Source: Neoceratodus forsteri (lineage: Eukaryota > Chordata > Ceratodontiformes > Ceratodontidae). Taken from it: a stretch of DNA of 64,000 nt. The notes under the pieces were generated by a model. The model saw nothing but the letters and a program-made list of their open reading frames with translations, ran no database searches and was not told the origin of the DNA. Made by a program: the position numbers and the translations under genes. Below are positions 1 through 10,295 of the stretch, piece after piece (position 1 is the first letter of the stretch; each line of letters begins with the position of its first letter). The stretch is taken from positions 1,568,434,501 through 1,568,498,500 of the forward strand of contig CM057449.1 in assembly GCA_016271365.2 (NCBI GenBank), in the 5' to 3' direction.

Positions 1-440
1 CCTGTCAGTCCCACAACTGAACCAGCTAGGCACTTTGGCCCTTGTGTTCTTCCCCCTGAGCCTAACACATTCATCTGTGGCAACCAGTATTCCTTCCCTA
101 ATGCTGGACCACCTTTGGTCCACCCCCATATCTGCTCTGATGCTCACCAGATGGCTCTTTATCACTTTGCCCATTTTCCTGAAGTCTGCCCTCCTGAAAT
201 CCAATATTTTGCTCTTAGTCAGAATGCTTTCCCTGCCCATATCCAACTGGATCCACACTGTGCAATGGTTACTTCCTCCCAGTGGCTCCCTGACCATTAT
301 TTCCTGTACATGCTTCCCATTTGTGAGCACCAGATCAAGAATTGCCTTAGCTCTTGTTGGTTCAGTGATGCCCTGAGTCAGGAACCAACTCTGCAGTCCT
401 TTCAGGATTACCTGACTGCTAACACATGTTGTGGATGATG
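1..440 (-). pseudogene. CR1-type LINE fragment: end of endonuclease and start of EN-RT linker
   Basis: Read on the reverse complement, this stretch encodes the C-terminal part of an APE-type endonuclease of a CR1 LINE. LDLVLTNG is visible near 310-285 and SNH near 275-265, where active copies have SDH. A diverged form of the linker motif FRRADF follows near 215-180. Frames are broken by stops, so it is a relic. It aligns by eye with the same part of the longer minus-strand CR1 at 32.3-32.6 kb but belongs to a different, older-looking subfamily. The window edge cuts it, so the rest of the endonuclease may lie outside. The family assignment is firm; the exact boundaries are not. Confidence 0.75.
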
Positions 441-764
441 CTAAAAGGCTTCTCATAAAATCTGCAAAGGGTGAGGACAGAAGACATAGAAACCTGTTTC
501 ATCATGCACAGGACTCATCAGTGTGCCTCAGCTGTATCTCACCCCAAGAGAAAATAAGCCGGACTTGTTTGTACATGTTTGGGTCCTGGTGGGCCCAAAA
601 TAAGAAATAAAGGTAAAAAGACAAAGAAACTCAGTTTCTAGAGAAAAGCAAAAGCACCTAAAATCCAGCCTGACCAATAAGGCTTGTTCAGGGGAGTGTT
701 ACTGTTGTCATTATTTTGCTATCCCTTTCTTACTTGCAGTCTCCATGATTTCAGACAACATTGA
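441..764. other. Unassigned sequence
   Basis: I see no coding motif, hairpin or tandem repeat here. It separates two CR1 relics that lie on opposite strands. Confidence 0.5.
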
Positions 765-2015
765 TTTGTGGTGGGTAGGTCATGCCAGATGAACCTTATT
801 GCATTCTTTGACTGGGTAACTAGAGAATTGGATAGGGGGCACCCCATGGATCTCCTCTACTTTGATTTCAGCAAGGCTTTTGACTCAGTGCCACACAGTC
901 ACCTGCTGAAAAGGTAGAAGATCTGGGCACTGCTGAAAACATATTTAGATGGATGAGAAACTAGCTTGGAGATAAAAGGCAGAGGGTGGTAGTCAATGGG
1001 GTAAGGTCTAGCTAGGGTGTAGTCACTAGTTGGGTACCCCAGGGCTCAGTCTTGGGCCCAATCCTGTTTAATGCGTTTATCAAAGACATAAGAGTTGGCA
1101 TTCAAGGAAAACTGGAACTCTTCACAGATGACACAAAGCTGGGTGGTAGGGTTGATAGTGAGGAGGTGATCAGAGAACTTCAGAAGAGCTTACAAAGGCT
1201 GGAAAGAAGATCTAGCATCTAGCAGCTGAAGTTCAATGCTAAGAAGTGCAAGGTGTTGCATCTGGGTAAAGGAAACCAGAGGATTGCATACTGGCTCAAC
1301 AGGGTCAAACTCAGAAAACAATGGAAGAAAGGGATCTTGGTATCATTATGTGTGACACCCTTAAGTAATTCAGCCAATGCAACAAAGCTTACAGCAAGGC
1401 TAGTAGAATGCTGTGGTGCATAGGGAGGGGTTTCAATAGCACGAATAGGGAGGTTATTCTCTCTCTCTCTCTCTCTACAGGTCCTTGGTAAGGCCCCACC
1501 TGGAGTACTGCATCCAGAGTCCACACCTGAAGAAGGATAGGGATAGGCTGGAGACCATACAAAGAAGAGCAACCAAGATGATACAGGAACACCAAGGACT
1601 CTCATATGAGGAATGCCTGGAAGAACTAAACTTGTTCTCGCTTGAAGCAAGAAGGGAGGGAGGGGATATGATTGAGATGTTCAAATTCCTGAAAGGCATT
1701 AATAAGGTATTACACACAGAACTTTTTTAGAGGATCACTAGCTTGACCACCAGGGGGCACAAATTGAAGCTGCATAGAGAAAGCTTCAGAAGAGATCTGA
1801 GAAGGAACCCTGGAACAGTCTGGTAAATAAAAAGACCATAGCTGCTTTCAAACAAGGGTGAGACAGAGCATGGGCTCAAGTGGGGAAGGTGGGATCAGGA
1901 AAAGGTAAAATTCATTAGGGGGCTAGATTCCAGGACATACAATAGGTCTTGTAAACTCTAGGGCAGACTAGATAGACCCACAGTCCCCTTCTGCCATTAC
2001 TTTCTATGTTTTATG
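765..2015 (+). pseudogene. CR1-type LINE, 3' half (reverse transcriptase to 3' end)
   Basis: This is a 5'-truncated CR1 reverse transcriptase in the sense direction. Visible blocks in order are MNLIAFFDWVTREL (about 790-830), DFSKAFDSVP (about 865-895), PQGSVLGPILFNAFI (about 1040-1080), FTDDTKL at the catalytic site (about 1120-1140), KCKVLHLGKGN (about 1245-1277) and SLVRPHLEYC (about 1478-1510). The 3' terminus near 1990-2015 has the TTCTATG-type words typical of CR1 tails. The catalytic box reads FTDD instead of FADD or YADD. Several stops and frameshifts are present, and a (CT)n microsatellite at about 1457-1477 has expanded inside the coding sequence. CR1 RT copies the element RNA at the genomic target; this copy cannot do so. 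Confidence 0.88.
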
Positions 2016-2635
2016 TTAATTATTTATTGTGAAAGAGCAGTCTACTCCCATCCACTTGTTAAATTTAGCCAAAAAAGCCAAAATCTAGACAGTTTTGTTC
2101 TTTTCTATATCCGAAGCTAGAGGAGTGGGTACATTATTTACACTTCTGTGTGATATTGGTAGTTGCTCACCTGATAAATGTGACTGTGGGACTATATCTC
2201 TGAGGCACTCCAAATACCTTACAGATTGGGTTATGTTCACCTGATAAGTTGCAAATGCACATGTGACATCAAAGGCAAAATCCAAGCACCTTATTGCCCT
2301 TCCCTGGTTAGTAGAGCTCAGTTAGACATCTTCCATAGCTGTATCTGAACAAACTTGGATTAAATCTGGTTAGAACGTTTACTTGTGACTATATGAATTG
2401 AGGCATACAACTTGTTACTACTTTTTACGGCTGCATAGCAGAGCTATGCTGATGTATTATTATTACATAGTATATCAAGGGGACTGCAGAAGCATGTGAC
2501 TTGATACCTAGACTGTGCCCTTCTACAGTGGAGTTGAAGCACATGCGGTCCTCCCCACTAACCACAGTACTGCCCCCCTCCCCCCCATCAGGTGCACTAT
2601 TTTCCTGCTCCACACTCACTTCTGGTTCATTTCCA
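2016..2635. other. Unassigned sequence
   Basis: No gene or recognisable repeat. The last 80 bases are C-rich and lead into the 60-bp minisatellite. Confidence 0.45.
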
Positions 2636-2639
2636 GGTT

Positions 2640-3210
2640 CAGAGCTAGATGCCACCCACACCCTCCGATCACCATCCCCATTATGTAAGTAATGTTTCCT
2701 TGGTGTCTAGTGGCACCCCCACCTTCCGATCGCTGTTCCCATATTTCTATATGTTTCCCTGGTGTCTAGTGGCATCCTCCCTTTGACCGTTGTCACTGTA
2801 TTTCTGTAATGTTTCCATGGTGTCTAGTGGCACCTCCACCATCCAGTAGCTGTCCCCCGTATATCTAATGTTTCCCTAGTGTCTAGTGGCACCATCACCC
2901 TCCACTCACTGTCCCTGTATTAATTTTAGAAATGTAGCTGTAATAAAAAAAAAAGTCTCTCAATGCTTTTTTTTGTTCTTTAAACCTGTAAAAAAGAAAA
3001 TGGTACCTCAGTGACTTGATCCCCTGCCACCCCAAATTTCTATCAACTGATCATTGTACCCCTTTTATATGTAATGTTTCTCTGGAGTCTAGTAGCACCC
3101 CCCCCTCTCTGATTGCCATCTCCATATTTATATAATGTTTCCCTGGTGTCTACTGGCACATTCCCACCCTCCTATTGATGTCCCCATATTTGACCCCTGC
3201 CAGCCCAACC
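2640..3210 (+). repeat. 60-bp minisatellite of composite repeat, copy A
   Basis: About seven diverged units of roughly 60 bp, each containing variants of GTTTCCCTGGTGTCTAGTGG followed by a C-rich part and ATCACCATCCCCATAT-like sequence. An A/T-rich interruption lies near 2930-3030. The same unit appears as its reverse complement at 50,165-50,735 and as one or two units at 59,190-59,290. In each place it lies on the same side of the palindrome array, so it is a component of one larger repeat and not an independent satellite. Confidence 0.85.
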
Positions 3211-3390
3211 TCCCACTCAGCACTCACCACCCCACGCCCCCAGTACACCTCCACAGACTCTCACTCACCTGAACAGGTCACAGGTGAAGATCCACTCTCC
3301 GATAGAAAACATGTCTTGCTGCTGGAACCAGCAACTGCAATATGAGAAACTAAGGTACTGTAAGTGTGGTTCAATGTATTTCAAAGGGGT
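3211..3390 (+). repeat. Linker of composite repeat, copy A
   Basis: This non-coding segment matches the reverse complement of 49,930-50,160 over almost its whole length. Shared words include GATCCACTCTCC and CTGCAATATGAGAAACTAA. It joins the minisatellite to the palindrome array in both copies. Confidence 0.75.
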
Positions 3391-4210
3391 TTACAACTTT
3401 GAGGCATAACTTTGTCATTTTTGCATATTTTCATCCCAAATTTTCAACATGGTCTCTGTGGGACCCCGCCTCATAACCAATGGTGGTGAAATTATGCAAA
3501 TCAGGCCCAAAAGGTAATTCTGAAGTCAGTTGGCCAAATCACATTTCAAGTGGGATTTGACAATTTTCAACACCATTGTTCATGTGGCAGGGTCATAAGA
3601 AGGCTATGTTGAAAATTTGAGGTCAAAATAGGTAAAAAATGACAAAGTTACAAGTGTACGTTAAAATTATTCTAGACTCACTCATCATTTCAGTAGTTTT
3701 AAATATTTTAACCCCAAACTTTCAACATAGACCCTTTTTTCACACCACCTCATAAACATGACAACTGACATTTTTCAAATTCTGACCAAAATGTGTTTTT
3801 GCACTTGTGGATCGGAATGATGTTTTGGTGCACAGAATCACATTTTGGTGGGGATTTGAAAATTGTTCAATTACAGGATTCATGAGATGGGGGAATAAGA
3901 AGGTGATGCTGAAAATTTGGTGTACAAATACAGTAAAATGTCCATGTTATAACTGACCATTGAAGTATTTCAATGTTCACTCATAACATAGCTAATTTTC
4001 AATATTTGGACTCCAAATTTTCAACATACACATTATTCCACACCACATCATAAATGTGACAGGTGTCTTTTTTTTAAATCCTGGATGTGGCATCTTTTCA
4101 TACTTGTGTTGCAAAATGGCATTTCAGCCAATATACTATAAATGCTGAATGTCATGTTTATAAGCACAGTCATAAAATGATTATCTTGAAAATTTCAGGT
4201 CAAGATTAAA
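3391..4210. repeat. Array of three about 280-bp imperfect palindromes, copy A
   Basis: Three head-to-tail units lie at about 3400-3655, 3675-3955 and 3970-4205. Each unit is an inverted repeat. The left half runs from CATAACTTTGTCATTTTT through AAATTTTCAACATGG to CACCTCATAAAC. The right half carries the reverse complement (GTTCATG, GGGTCATAAG, CTATGTTGAAAATTTG, AAAATGACAAAGTTA). The centre of each unit carries a variable hairpin tip. No coding potential is visible. Related arrays occur at 46.8-47.9, 49.4-49.9, 52.4-52.9 and 59.8-60.5 kb. Confidence 0.88.
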
Positions 4211-4355
4211 AAAAGAGTGAATGTGTAAAGAGTGACTGATGAAGACTGAATGTATGAAGAGTGTATCAATGTGTATTGAATGTGTGAAGAGTGAATGGAG
4301 AGTGAATAGGTACTTAATGTTTGAAGAGTGAATGTATAAAGAGTGAATATGCCAG
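4211..4355. repeat. Short tandem repeat, GTGAATGTGTGAAGA-like
   Basis: An imperfect array of roughly 15-bp words (variants of AGAGTGAATGTGTGAAG) directly follows the palindrome array. Apparent reading frames here are only translations of this repeat. Confidence 0.75.
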
Positions 4356-4600
4356 GCCCTGCACTTCTGTAGGTGGATGACATTTTCCCATAGATCATGG
4401 CCCAAAGAGCCCTGCACATCTACTTCTGTTCATGCATCAATGAAATCTTCAACTTTCCTCAGGTCTGAAGCAGCCTCTCTCTTTACAGCTGCATCATGTC
4501 ATGATTTTGCAGCAGTATTGGCTCTAACCAGAGTTGTTCTATTTATTGCCTATCGCATATACACTAAGAATAGACTGGCCCATATGACATGTTGATAGAC
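4356..4600. other. Unassigned sequence with an inverted CAGGGCCCTGC-like word pair
   Basis: GCCCTGCAC-type words occur near 4355 and 4410. Similar words flank the palindrome arrays at 48.5 and 52.1-52.3 kb. No gene is seen. Confidence 0.35.
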
Positions 4601-4857
4601 AAAAATTTCTGTAGCTTGTTATATTCCTCAAGCTGCCCTGTCACAAGCTGTCTCCTGTCTGGGTGGACCCTGGAATGCCTCCGAGAGGTACTCCCACAAT
4701 CACCTTTACTAAGTGAGTAAACTACCGCTGTGGGGAGTAATTTCTTAGGTTGTCCAAACACCTTACAGACTGGATATAAAAATGCAGTACAGTTAAGAAA
4801 TGAGAGGGGGAACTGATCATGACTGGATGAAGGAGATAGTGTTGTTTTAAGTACTGC
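4601..4857 (-). other. Probable 3' terminal part of the DIRS-like element
   Basis: This follows the last recombinase motif on the minus strand. It contains no further protein motif. I infer that it is the 3' non-coding or terminal-repeat part of the DIRS-like element, from position only. Confidence 0.35.
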
Positions 4858-5784
4858 TCAGCTGAAATTCATTTTGGGAGCTGAGCACATGTCTAGTCTA
4901 TAATGTTTGGTAAAAGTGCAGCTGTTTGACCATGTGGCCACAGCACATATTTCTGCTGCTATGGCCATGTTCCTTTCAGCCCATGAGGTCGGTACCACTC
5001 TGTTGGAATGTGCTTTGATGTCCTTTGGTAGTGCCATGGACATGGCCTTGTAGGATTCTTGTATTGCATTTTTGAACCATGCTGCAATGGTTAATTCTGA
5101 AGCCAGGACACCTTCTTTCTCCCCTTTATGAGTACAAATAATCTGTTGGATTTGTGGAAGTCCCCATGTTTAGATGAGTTGCCAGAACTCACTTCATCCC
5201 CAGTGTGTAAAGCAATATTTGCATTGTTGATTCTGCCTCAGGTAGCATTGCTGGCAGTTCTGTAGCTTGAAAGTTGTGGAACTCTGCATCTACTTTAGGA
5301 GTGAAGAATGGCACTGTTCTGAAAGTTACTTGATCTTCTTGAAACACTAAATACAGCTCTTTAAATGAGAGTTTGTGCAGCTCGCATGTCCTTCTGGCTG
5401 AGCATGTGGCCACTAGGAATACAGTTTTTAGACTCAATCATTTTAAGTTTATCGATCACAGTGGTTCAAATGGAGCCACGTTTATAGCCTTGAGTACCAA
5501 GGTAAGATCTCATGGTGCTATGATGTGCTTAGGTTTTGGTCTTAAGTAGGTTGCTGCTTTTAGAAACTTTATTACATCTGGATGCACTCCAGGCACTGTA
5601 TTTCCCACCTGTCCACAAGCAGCTCTGATGGCAGCCAGTTGTACTCTCATTGACAATGAAGAAAGTCTCTTGTCAACACCTTCCTGTAGGAAAAATAGTA
5701 TTTCTGGTCTAGAGACCTGGTTTGGCTTTATTGATCTGAGGTGGCACCATTTGAAGAACATGCTCCACTGTCATTTGTACATGG
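4858..5784 (-). pseudogene. Tyrosine recombinase of a DIRS-like retroelement (decayed)
   Basis: DIRS elements integrate with a tyrosine recombinase, not a DDE integrase. On the minus strand I read, in order: an N-terminal DNA-binding part with FFLQEGVDKRLSSLSMRVQL (about 5700-5640) and HPDVIKFLKAATYLRP (about 5583-5535); the catalytic core opening KTVFLVATCSARRTCELHKL (about 5430-5370), whose ARR holds the first catalytic arginine; then KAHSNR (about 5015-4998), the HxxR box; ATWSNSCTF; and KHYRLD, which holds the tyrosine nucleophile (about 4910-4890). The R, HxxR and Y residues are all still visible, but stops and frame changes separate the blocks, especially between 5189 and 5043. It sits downstream of RNase H-like sequence, the expected DIRS order. 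Confidence 0.88.
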
Positions 5785-5940
5785 AAGTAGTAGTAGTAAA
5801 TTTTATTTATATAGCACCCAAGCCCATGGGATGATAGTGCTGAACAATAATTCCAACATTATAGTACAAAAAGAAAAGCATTTCAGAATATACACCCACA
5901 ATAAATAAAATTATAAATACTATATATAAAATCTAATAAT
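5785..5940. mobile_element. Short insertion inside the DIRS element (LINE or SINE tail-like)
   Basis: The insert begins with TTTTATTTATATAGCACC on the plus strand, a form common at the 3' ends of L2-related LINEs and their SINEs, and ends in an A/T-rich part. It splits the DIRS coding sequence between the CSSTTW block (upstream on the minus strand) and the KWCHLRSIKPN block. I could not define a target-site duplication. Confidence 0.55.
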
Positions 5941-6480
5941 GCAGTGCCAAGTAGTTGATGAACACCAGGACATGGCAATGATGTCAGCAAGTGACTGATG
6001 GTAAGCAGCCTTTAACAGCCTCTCCCTTTCAGGAGCCAGGCTGTTAACTGTAGGTTTTGAGGGTTGGGATGTTGAACCACTCCCTGCTAAAGAATGTCCA
6101 ATCTGGATGGTAGTATCCATGGATGGTCCAGTGCCATGGCAACCACCACAGCAAACCATGACCGGTGTGGCCAATATGGCATTATTAGTATGACTCTTGT
6201 CTTGAAGAGACAGATTTTTCTCAGGACCTGTGGAATGAGAGGAACTGAAGGAAAGATGTATCCCACTCTGAAGAACCAGTCCATGGACAGTGCATCCACT
6301 CCCATGGATTGAACCGGTAGTATAATCTGCTGACCTGTGTGTTTTTGCTGGTGGTCCCTATCTCCTGTTTATCTGCTGGAATATTTCTTGGTTTAGACAC
6401 CATTCTCCTGGGTGGATTTATTGCCTGCTCAACTATTCTGCCATCGTGTTGAGCATCCCAGCCAGATGAATTGCTGTATT
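5941..6480 (-). pseudogene. DIRS-like element, region between RNase H and recombinase
   Basis: Minus-strand blocks match the part of DIRS polyproteins that follows RNase H. They include NPPRRMVSKPRNIPADKQ (about 6425-6370), DALSMDWF (about 6297-6275), VPLIPQVLRKICL (about 6250-6210), VILIMPYWPHRSWF (about 6195-6155), and then SLAPERERLLKAAYHQSLAD (about 6045-5985) with the start of the recombinase reading frame. The sequence is in several frames. Known family order supports the assignment. Confidence 0.8.
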
Positions 6481-6850
6481 GAGCGACAGGTAAGATTAAT
6501 GGTTTTCAGTTTTCACTGGAGAACCTGGTCAAATTCTGGAATCTGAACTGCCTGCACATGAGTAAAAAGCAAGAATTTCAAGGACTTGGCATTTTTGCCA
6601 GCTCAGTAAATGTACAGAACTTGTATTTTTCTTATAATTGTTTCTTGTACTATTTTCAGTTTGCTTCATTTATTTTTCCGTGTATTAAACTTTCTTTCAT
6701 TCTGATTATTTATACACATACTAAAAGAATGACAGTAGAATCCCAGTAAAATTGCAAATTAGACTAACAGTCACTGGTGCAAGTCCCAAAATTTCAAGTC
6801 TTGAAAATGGAATTTGATTAGTTTAACCATCGTAAATCAGTGGCCTTGGA
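6481..6850. other. A/T-rich probable insertion within the DIRS element
   Basis: This stretch separates the two recognisable DIRS blocks and shows no DIRS motif. It is A/T-rich in the middle (6600-6780). I take it as inserted or heavily diverged sequence. Confidence 0.35.
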
Positions 6851-7500
6851 GATAGGTTGTATTGTGCCCAATTCATGACTTTGGAGACTTCATGCTGCAT
6901 GGCTTTGCTCTTTGTTCCTCCTTGTTTTGCAATACATGTTATGCTAACTCAGTTATCAGACCATATGAGGATGTTTTTGTGTTGTATTGTTGCCTTGAAC
7001 TGTATCAGTGCATTACACACCACACACATCTCTAGAACATTTATGAGGAGCTTGGATTTTGACCTCGTCCATTTTCCCTGGGCTGCCTGATGGCCAGTGG
7101 CTGCACACCAACCCAGTAGGCTGGGGTCTGTGTCTATTGTTAGGTTGTTCTTGGCATCTAACAGTACCCCCTTGGTTAGATTGCTTTGGATCATCCCCCA
7201 CATCATGGCGTTCCTCACTGATGCACTCTTACTAATAGTTGCAGTGGTGAAATGGTCCACCTCTACTTCCTGCTATATAGCTGTTAGTAGAAGTGACCTC
7301 ATGTTTCACCTGGCCCAAAGGAACCAGATCAATACATGATACCATTGACCCCAGTACCTGGTAGGCATGTTGCAGTGTCAGTTCTTGATAGTTTGGGAGG
7401 ATGTGAGCCTGCTTCATTATGTTCCTGACTCGCTTCTCTGATGGTTGGACTATGGCCACATGTGTGGTTATCAGAGCTCCCAGATGTTCTGTACTTCTGT
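6851..7500 (-). pseudogene. DIRS-like element: RT thumb and RNase H
   Basis: On the minus strand a thumb-like part reads QVLGSMVSCIDLVPLGQVKH (about 7375-7300). It is followed by RNase H motifs: TIDTDPSLLGW (about 7135-7105) with the first acidic residue, GKWTRSKSKLLINVLEM (about 7080-7030) with the second, and WSDN (about 6960) with the third, then KQGGTKSKAMQHEVSKVMNW (about 6920-6860). RNase H removes RNA from the RNA-DNA hybrid during element replication. A stop follows WSDN, so the copy is dead. Confidence 0.85.
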
Positions 7501-7544
7501 ACTTTGGCTAGAGATAGGCTGTTTTTATCCTTGTTTATAACTCA

Positions 7545-8345
7545 GCCATAGTCATAGTCATATTTATTGGGAAGTATAATTGAGAAAAAAAAACATTCTC
7601 TTTTACAAATGTAATCCAAACAGTTAAACAATTACAAGACTAACAAACACGCATACATAATTACAAAATGTAAAACATAATTCTAAAGGCAAAGATAGTT
7701 TTGTCAGTAAAAGTGCAAATTTAACCAAAGCAGTTGCAACGTCTACTCACTGTACTTGGCAATAATACTCTAAAATGTACCAAAGCTGGCAATTTGTGCA
7801 AATCCATCTTGTTTTTTAATTACATTCCAGACCTTTGGTACAAATATGGCTAAAGTTGTATCCCTCTGGTTAGATCTGATTTTTGGTATATGATATTTAT
7901 CTCTGGATGAAGAACGTAAGGTGTATTTCGACAGGTTTTTGAATGGCAACTTACATAGTAAAAAAGAGGGTAATAATCCTAAGATAAACTTGTATATGAA
8001 AATATACAGATAAGTTTCCCTTCTCTCAGATAGGGAGGTCCAACCTACCTCCCTATATAAAATGCAACTGTGCGTTCTACAAGCCAGTTCATAATGAATC
8101 TTACTGCATTGTTGAACAATGGATCCAACGTGCTCGACAGTGTACAGTAGTAGTCACAGACATTGGCAGCTATTTCCAGATATTTCGCAAAATTTCTGAA
8201 GAGTTTCTCTCTGCTGTCCCTACTGTGGAAATGGAGAAAGCAGGAGATATTTCTGGAAATATCACAGAAATGTTGGTAAGTAGCTGGCAGTGTCTGTGGC
8301 TGCTACTGTACCTGATGCATTTTTATTAATAAAATCACCATAATC
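7545..8345. mobile_element. Insertion splitting the DIRS reverse transcriptase
   Basis: No DIRS motif is visible here, although RT palm blocks lie on one side (8.4-8.7 kb) and the thumb on the other (7.2-7.45 kb). The insert begins A/T-rich like a LINE 3' end in reverse orientation and contains a complete short inverted-repeat element at 8145-8308. The class of the outer insert is not determined. Confidence 0.5.
8145..8308. mobile_element. Mariner-like MITE with about 30-bp inverted repeats flanked by TA
   Basis: The left end CAGTAGTAGTCACAGACATT and the reverse complement of the right end CAGTAGCAGCCACAGACACT match, and the similarity continues through GGCAGCTA. TA dinucleotides lie immediately outside both ends (8143-8144 and 8309-8310), which fits a TA target duplication of the Tc1/mariner type. 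The element is about 164 bp and non-coding. Confidence 0.85.
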
Positions 8346-9006
8346 AAGAATCATAGGTGTAGTGCAGTAACTAACAACTTTCGCAAATTATAACGGAATA
8401 AGGCCTGGTTCCTATAGCCATGGCTCTTCAGACATTGGATGACCATTGCTGTCTTTTTGTGTGACTGGGATATTGATCTTGTCTGGACAAGCCAATTGTC
8501 CAAGTATGATATCACCTGGATCTCCTGTTCTCTCATTTTGGTTGCCAACCCCACAGACACCTTGATCAAAACTTGGTGCCAATGCCAGTATGAATGGTAA
8601 TGCATTGTATTGGAAAAGTTGTCCCAATATGTGGAAGCATAGTAATTTGTGGTATGAAGGTCTTATCAGGATGCAAAGGTACGCGTCCTTCATACTGATA
8701 AAGGTCAAGTAGTGCCCCAGTCTTATTGCCTTGAGGGATGATCTGGTTGTTTCCATCTAGAGCCATTTGTGTTGCATAAAATAATTCAAGAATTTTAAGT
8801 CTAGCAAGGGTCAACGTTTGCCTGTTTTCTTTGGCACCATGAAGAACATTGACTATATTCCTGTTCCATATTCCTGCTGTGGGATCTGTCATATGGCCAC
8901 TGTCGTCAGTAGGCCATTCAGTATTTTCTGAAGCTGGTCCAGTTTTGTCTTCTTCTGTGAGACTGGTGATGTTATCAGGCAATTTCTGTGTGTAGATTCT
9001 CTGCAA
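8346..9006 (-). pseudogene. DIRS-like reverse transcriptase, fingers and palm
   Basis: Minus-strand blocks are GHYLTFISMKDAYLCILI (about 8718-8665, with the first catalytic Asp in MKDAY), FQYNALPFILALAPSF (about 8620-8570) and VISYLDNWLVQT (about 8515-8480). The catalytic box reads YLDN where DIRS elements have YLDD, so the last catalytic aspartate is lost. It copies element RNA in active relatives. The upstream part (9006-8760) is a linker without clear motifs. Frame changes are present. Confidence 0.85.
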
Positions 9007-10180
9007 ATTCTATTGGATAGCCTCATGTATACTTTCTAGGACCCAGTTGTGCTCTGTTGTTGTCTTCCATGCATTTGCAAATTGCAATAGTCGAGCTCCT
9101 ATGGGTGGCTACCTTATTTTTGTGGTTACTGGTAGGTAGTCATTGGAAAGATCGATTTGATTTGAAGGAGTTATTGAATCTGCCTCTGTTTGACTGATTG
9201 CAGTTGCAGAACCTGTTGTTGCTGTTTTGGTTGAAAGAGGGTTGACAATTCTGGTTTCGGTTGGCATTGAAGTTAGGATGCCTGTCCCAAAAATGTATTT
9301 TCCTCCTGAACCAGCCCTTGGATGGTAGGTATGTGCTACTATTGTCTTTGTCTTTTGCCAGCAACTTGCCACCTTAGTTTGCCTTTCAAAATTCATTCAG
9401 CCCTTCCCCAAAGAAGTGCATACCTTTGAAGGACAGCTTTTGTAGCATGCACTTGGATTCTGTGTCTGCCCCTCACAGTTTGAGTTTTAGAGTTTTTCTA
9501 ACACTGTTCGCTATGGCTGCTGATCTGGCATTAGTCTTTAAAGATTTGCCCAGCAAGTATGCAAGGTACTTAGTGACTGGATCGATTGGTCCATAAGTAT
9601 TGCTTCTGCCAACTTGGGTGGGAATGCTTTCTGGACATCCTGCATGCAAGCAAGTTGGGCACAAGTAACATAGATTGCAGTGGTAGCAGCCCTTGCTCCT
9701 TGCCCTTCCAGCTTAAAGCCCTTCTTGAGCACCACTTCTAACTTTTTGTCTGCTTGGTCCTTTAGGTATGTTATTCTTTCTGATGAAAGTACTATCTTCA
9801 TACTGAGGGCAGTGGTCTGGGAGTCTACTGGGGATGCCAAGCACCAGATTTTTAGTCTGTCTTTTTGAAGAGTATACGTCCTGTCCCAGTGCCATCATTT
9901 TGGGATTCTTGCCAGTTCATTTGCTTCCTACTCCTTTGACATTACCATGTCAATCAATTCACAGATGGAGAATGTATTAGACACCTTGGCTAAAGGTAGT
10001 AAAGATAGCATTAGACTGGACTCAGGTGGTGCTGGTGGTGCATATAACGCCACTGTTGTCTTTATAGTCTTTACTAGGTTGAAGATCTAAAAGTAAATTT
10101 TTGCTATCAGGGGCTGTGGTTCTTAATCCACCTGTTCGTCTGCTTCTGAATCTTTCTCTGATATATCTCCTGAATCAGGA
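9007..10180 (-). pseudogene. DIRS-like gag region
   Basis: It lies upstream of RT on the minus strand, where DIRS elements carry gag. The most conserved part reads SQTTALSMKIVLSSERITYL (about 9820-9760) and GQGARAATTAIYVTCAQLAC (about 9695-9635), which resemble DIRS capsid-like proteins. A polar, Q/N/T-rich tail follows toward 9110. Multiple frames are used. The upstream boundary near 10,180-10,290 is uncertain because another LINE begins there. Confidence 0.65.
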
Positions 10181-10295
10181 GGATTGTCTGGGCAAGGGTC
10201 TGCTGGCTATGGATCCGCAGATGCCAGGTTCATAGGTGACAGAATTGGGGCAGGCTCTGACAGTGTAGTGAGTGCATGGGATGGCTATCTTTGCC

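Noticed and set aside
5785..5940. An independent small gene at 5628-5834
   Set aside because: The frame runs antisense across the DIRS recombinase and into an inserted repeat tail.
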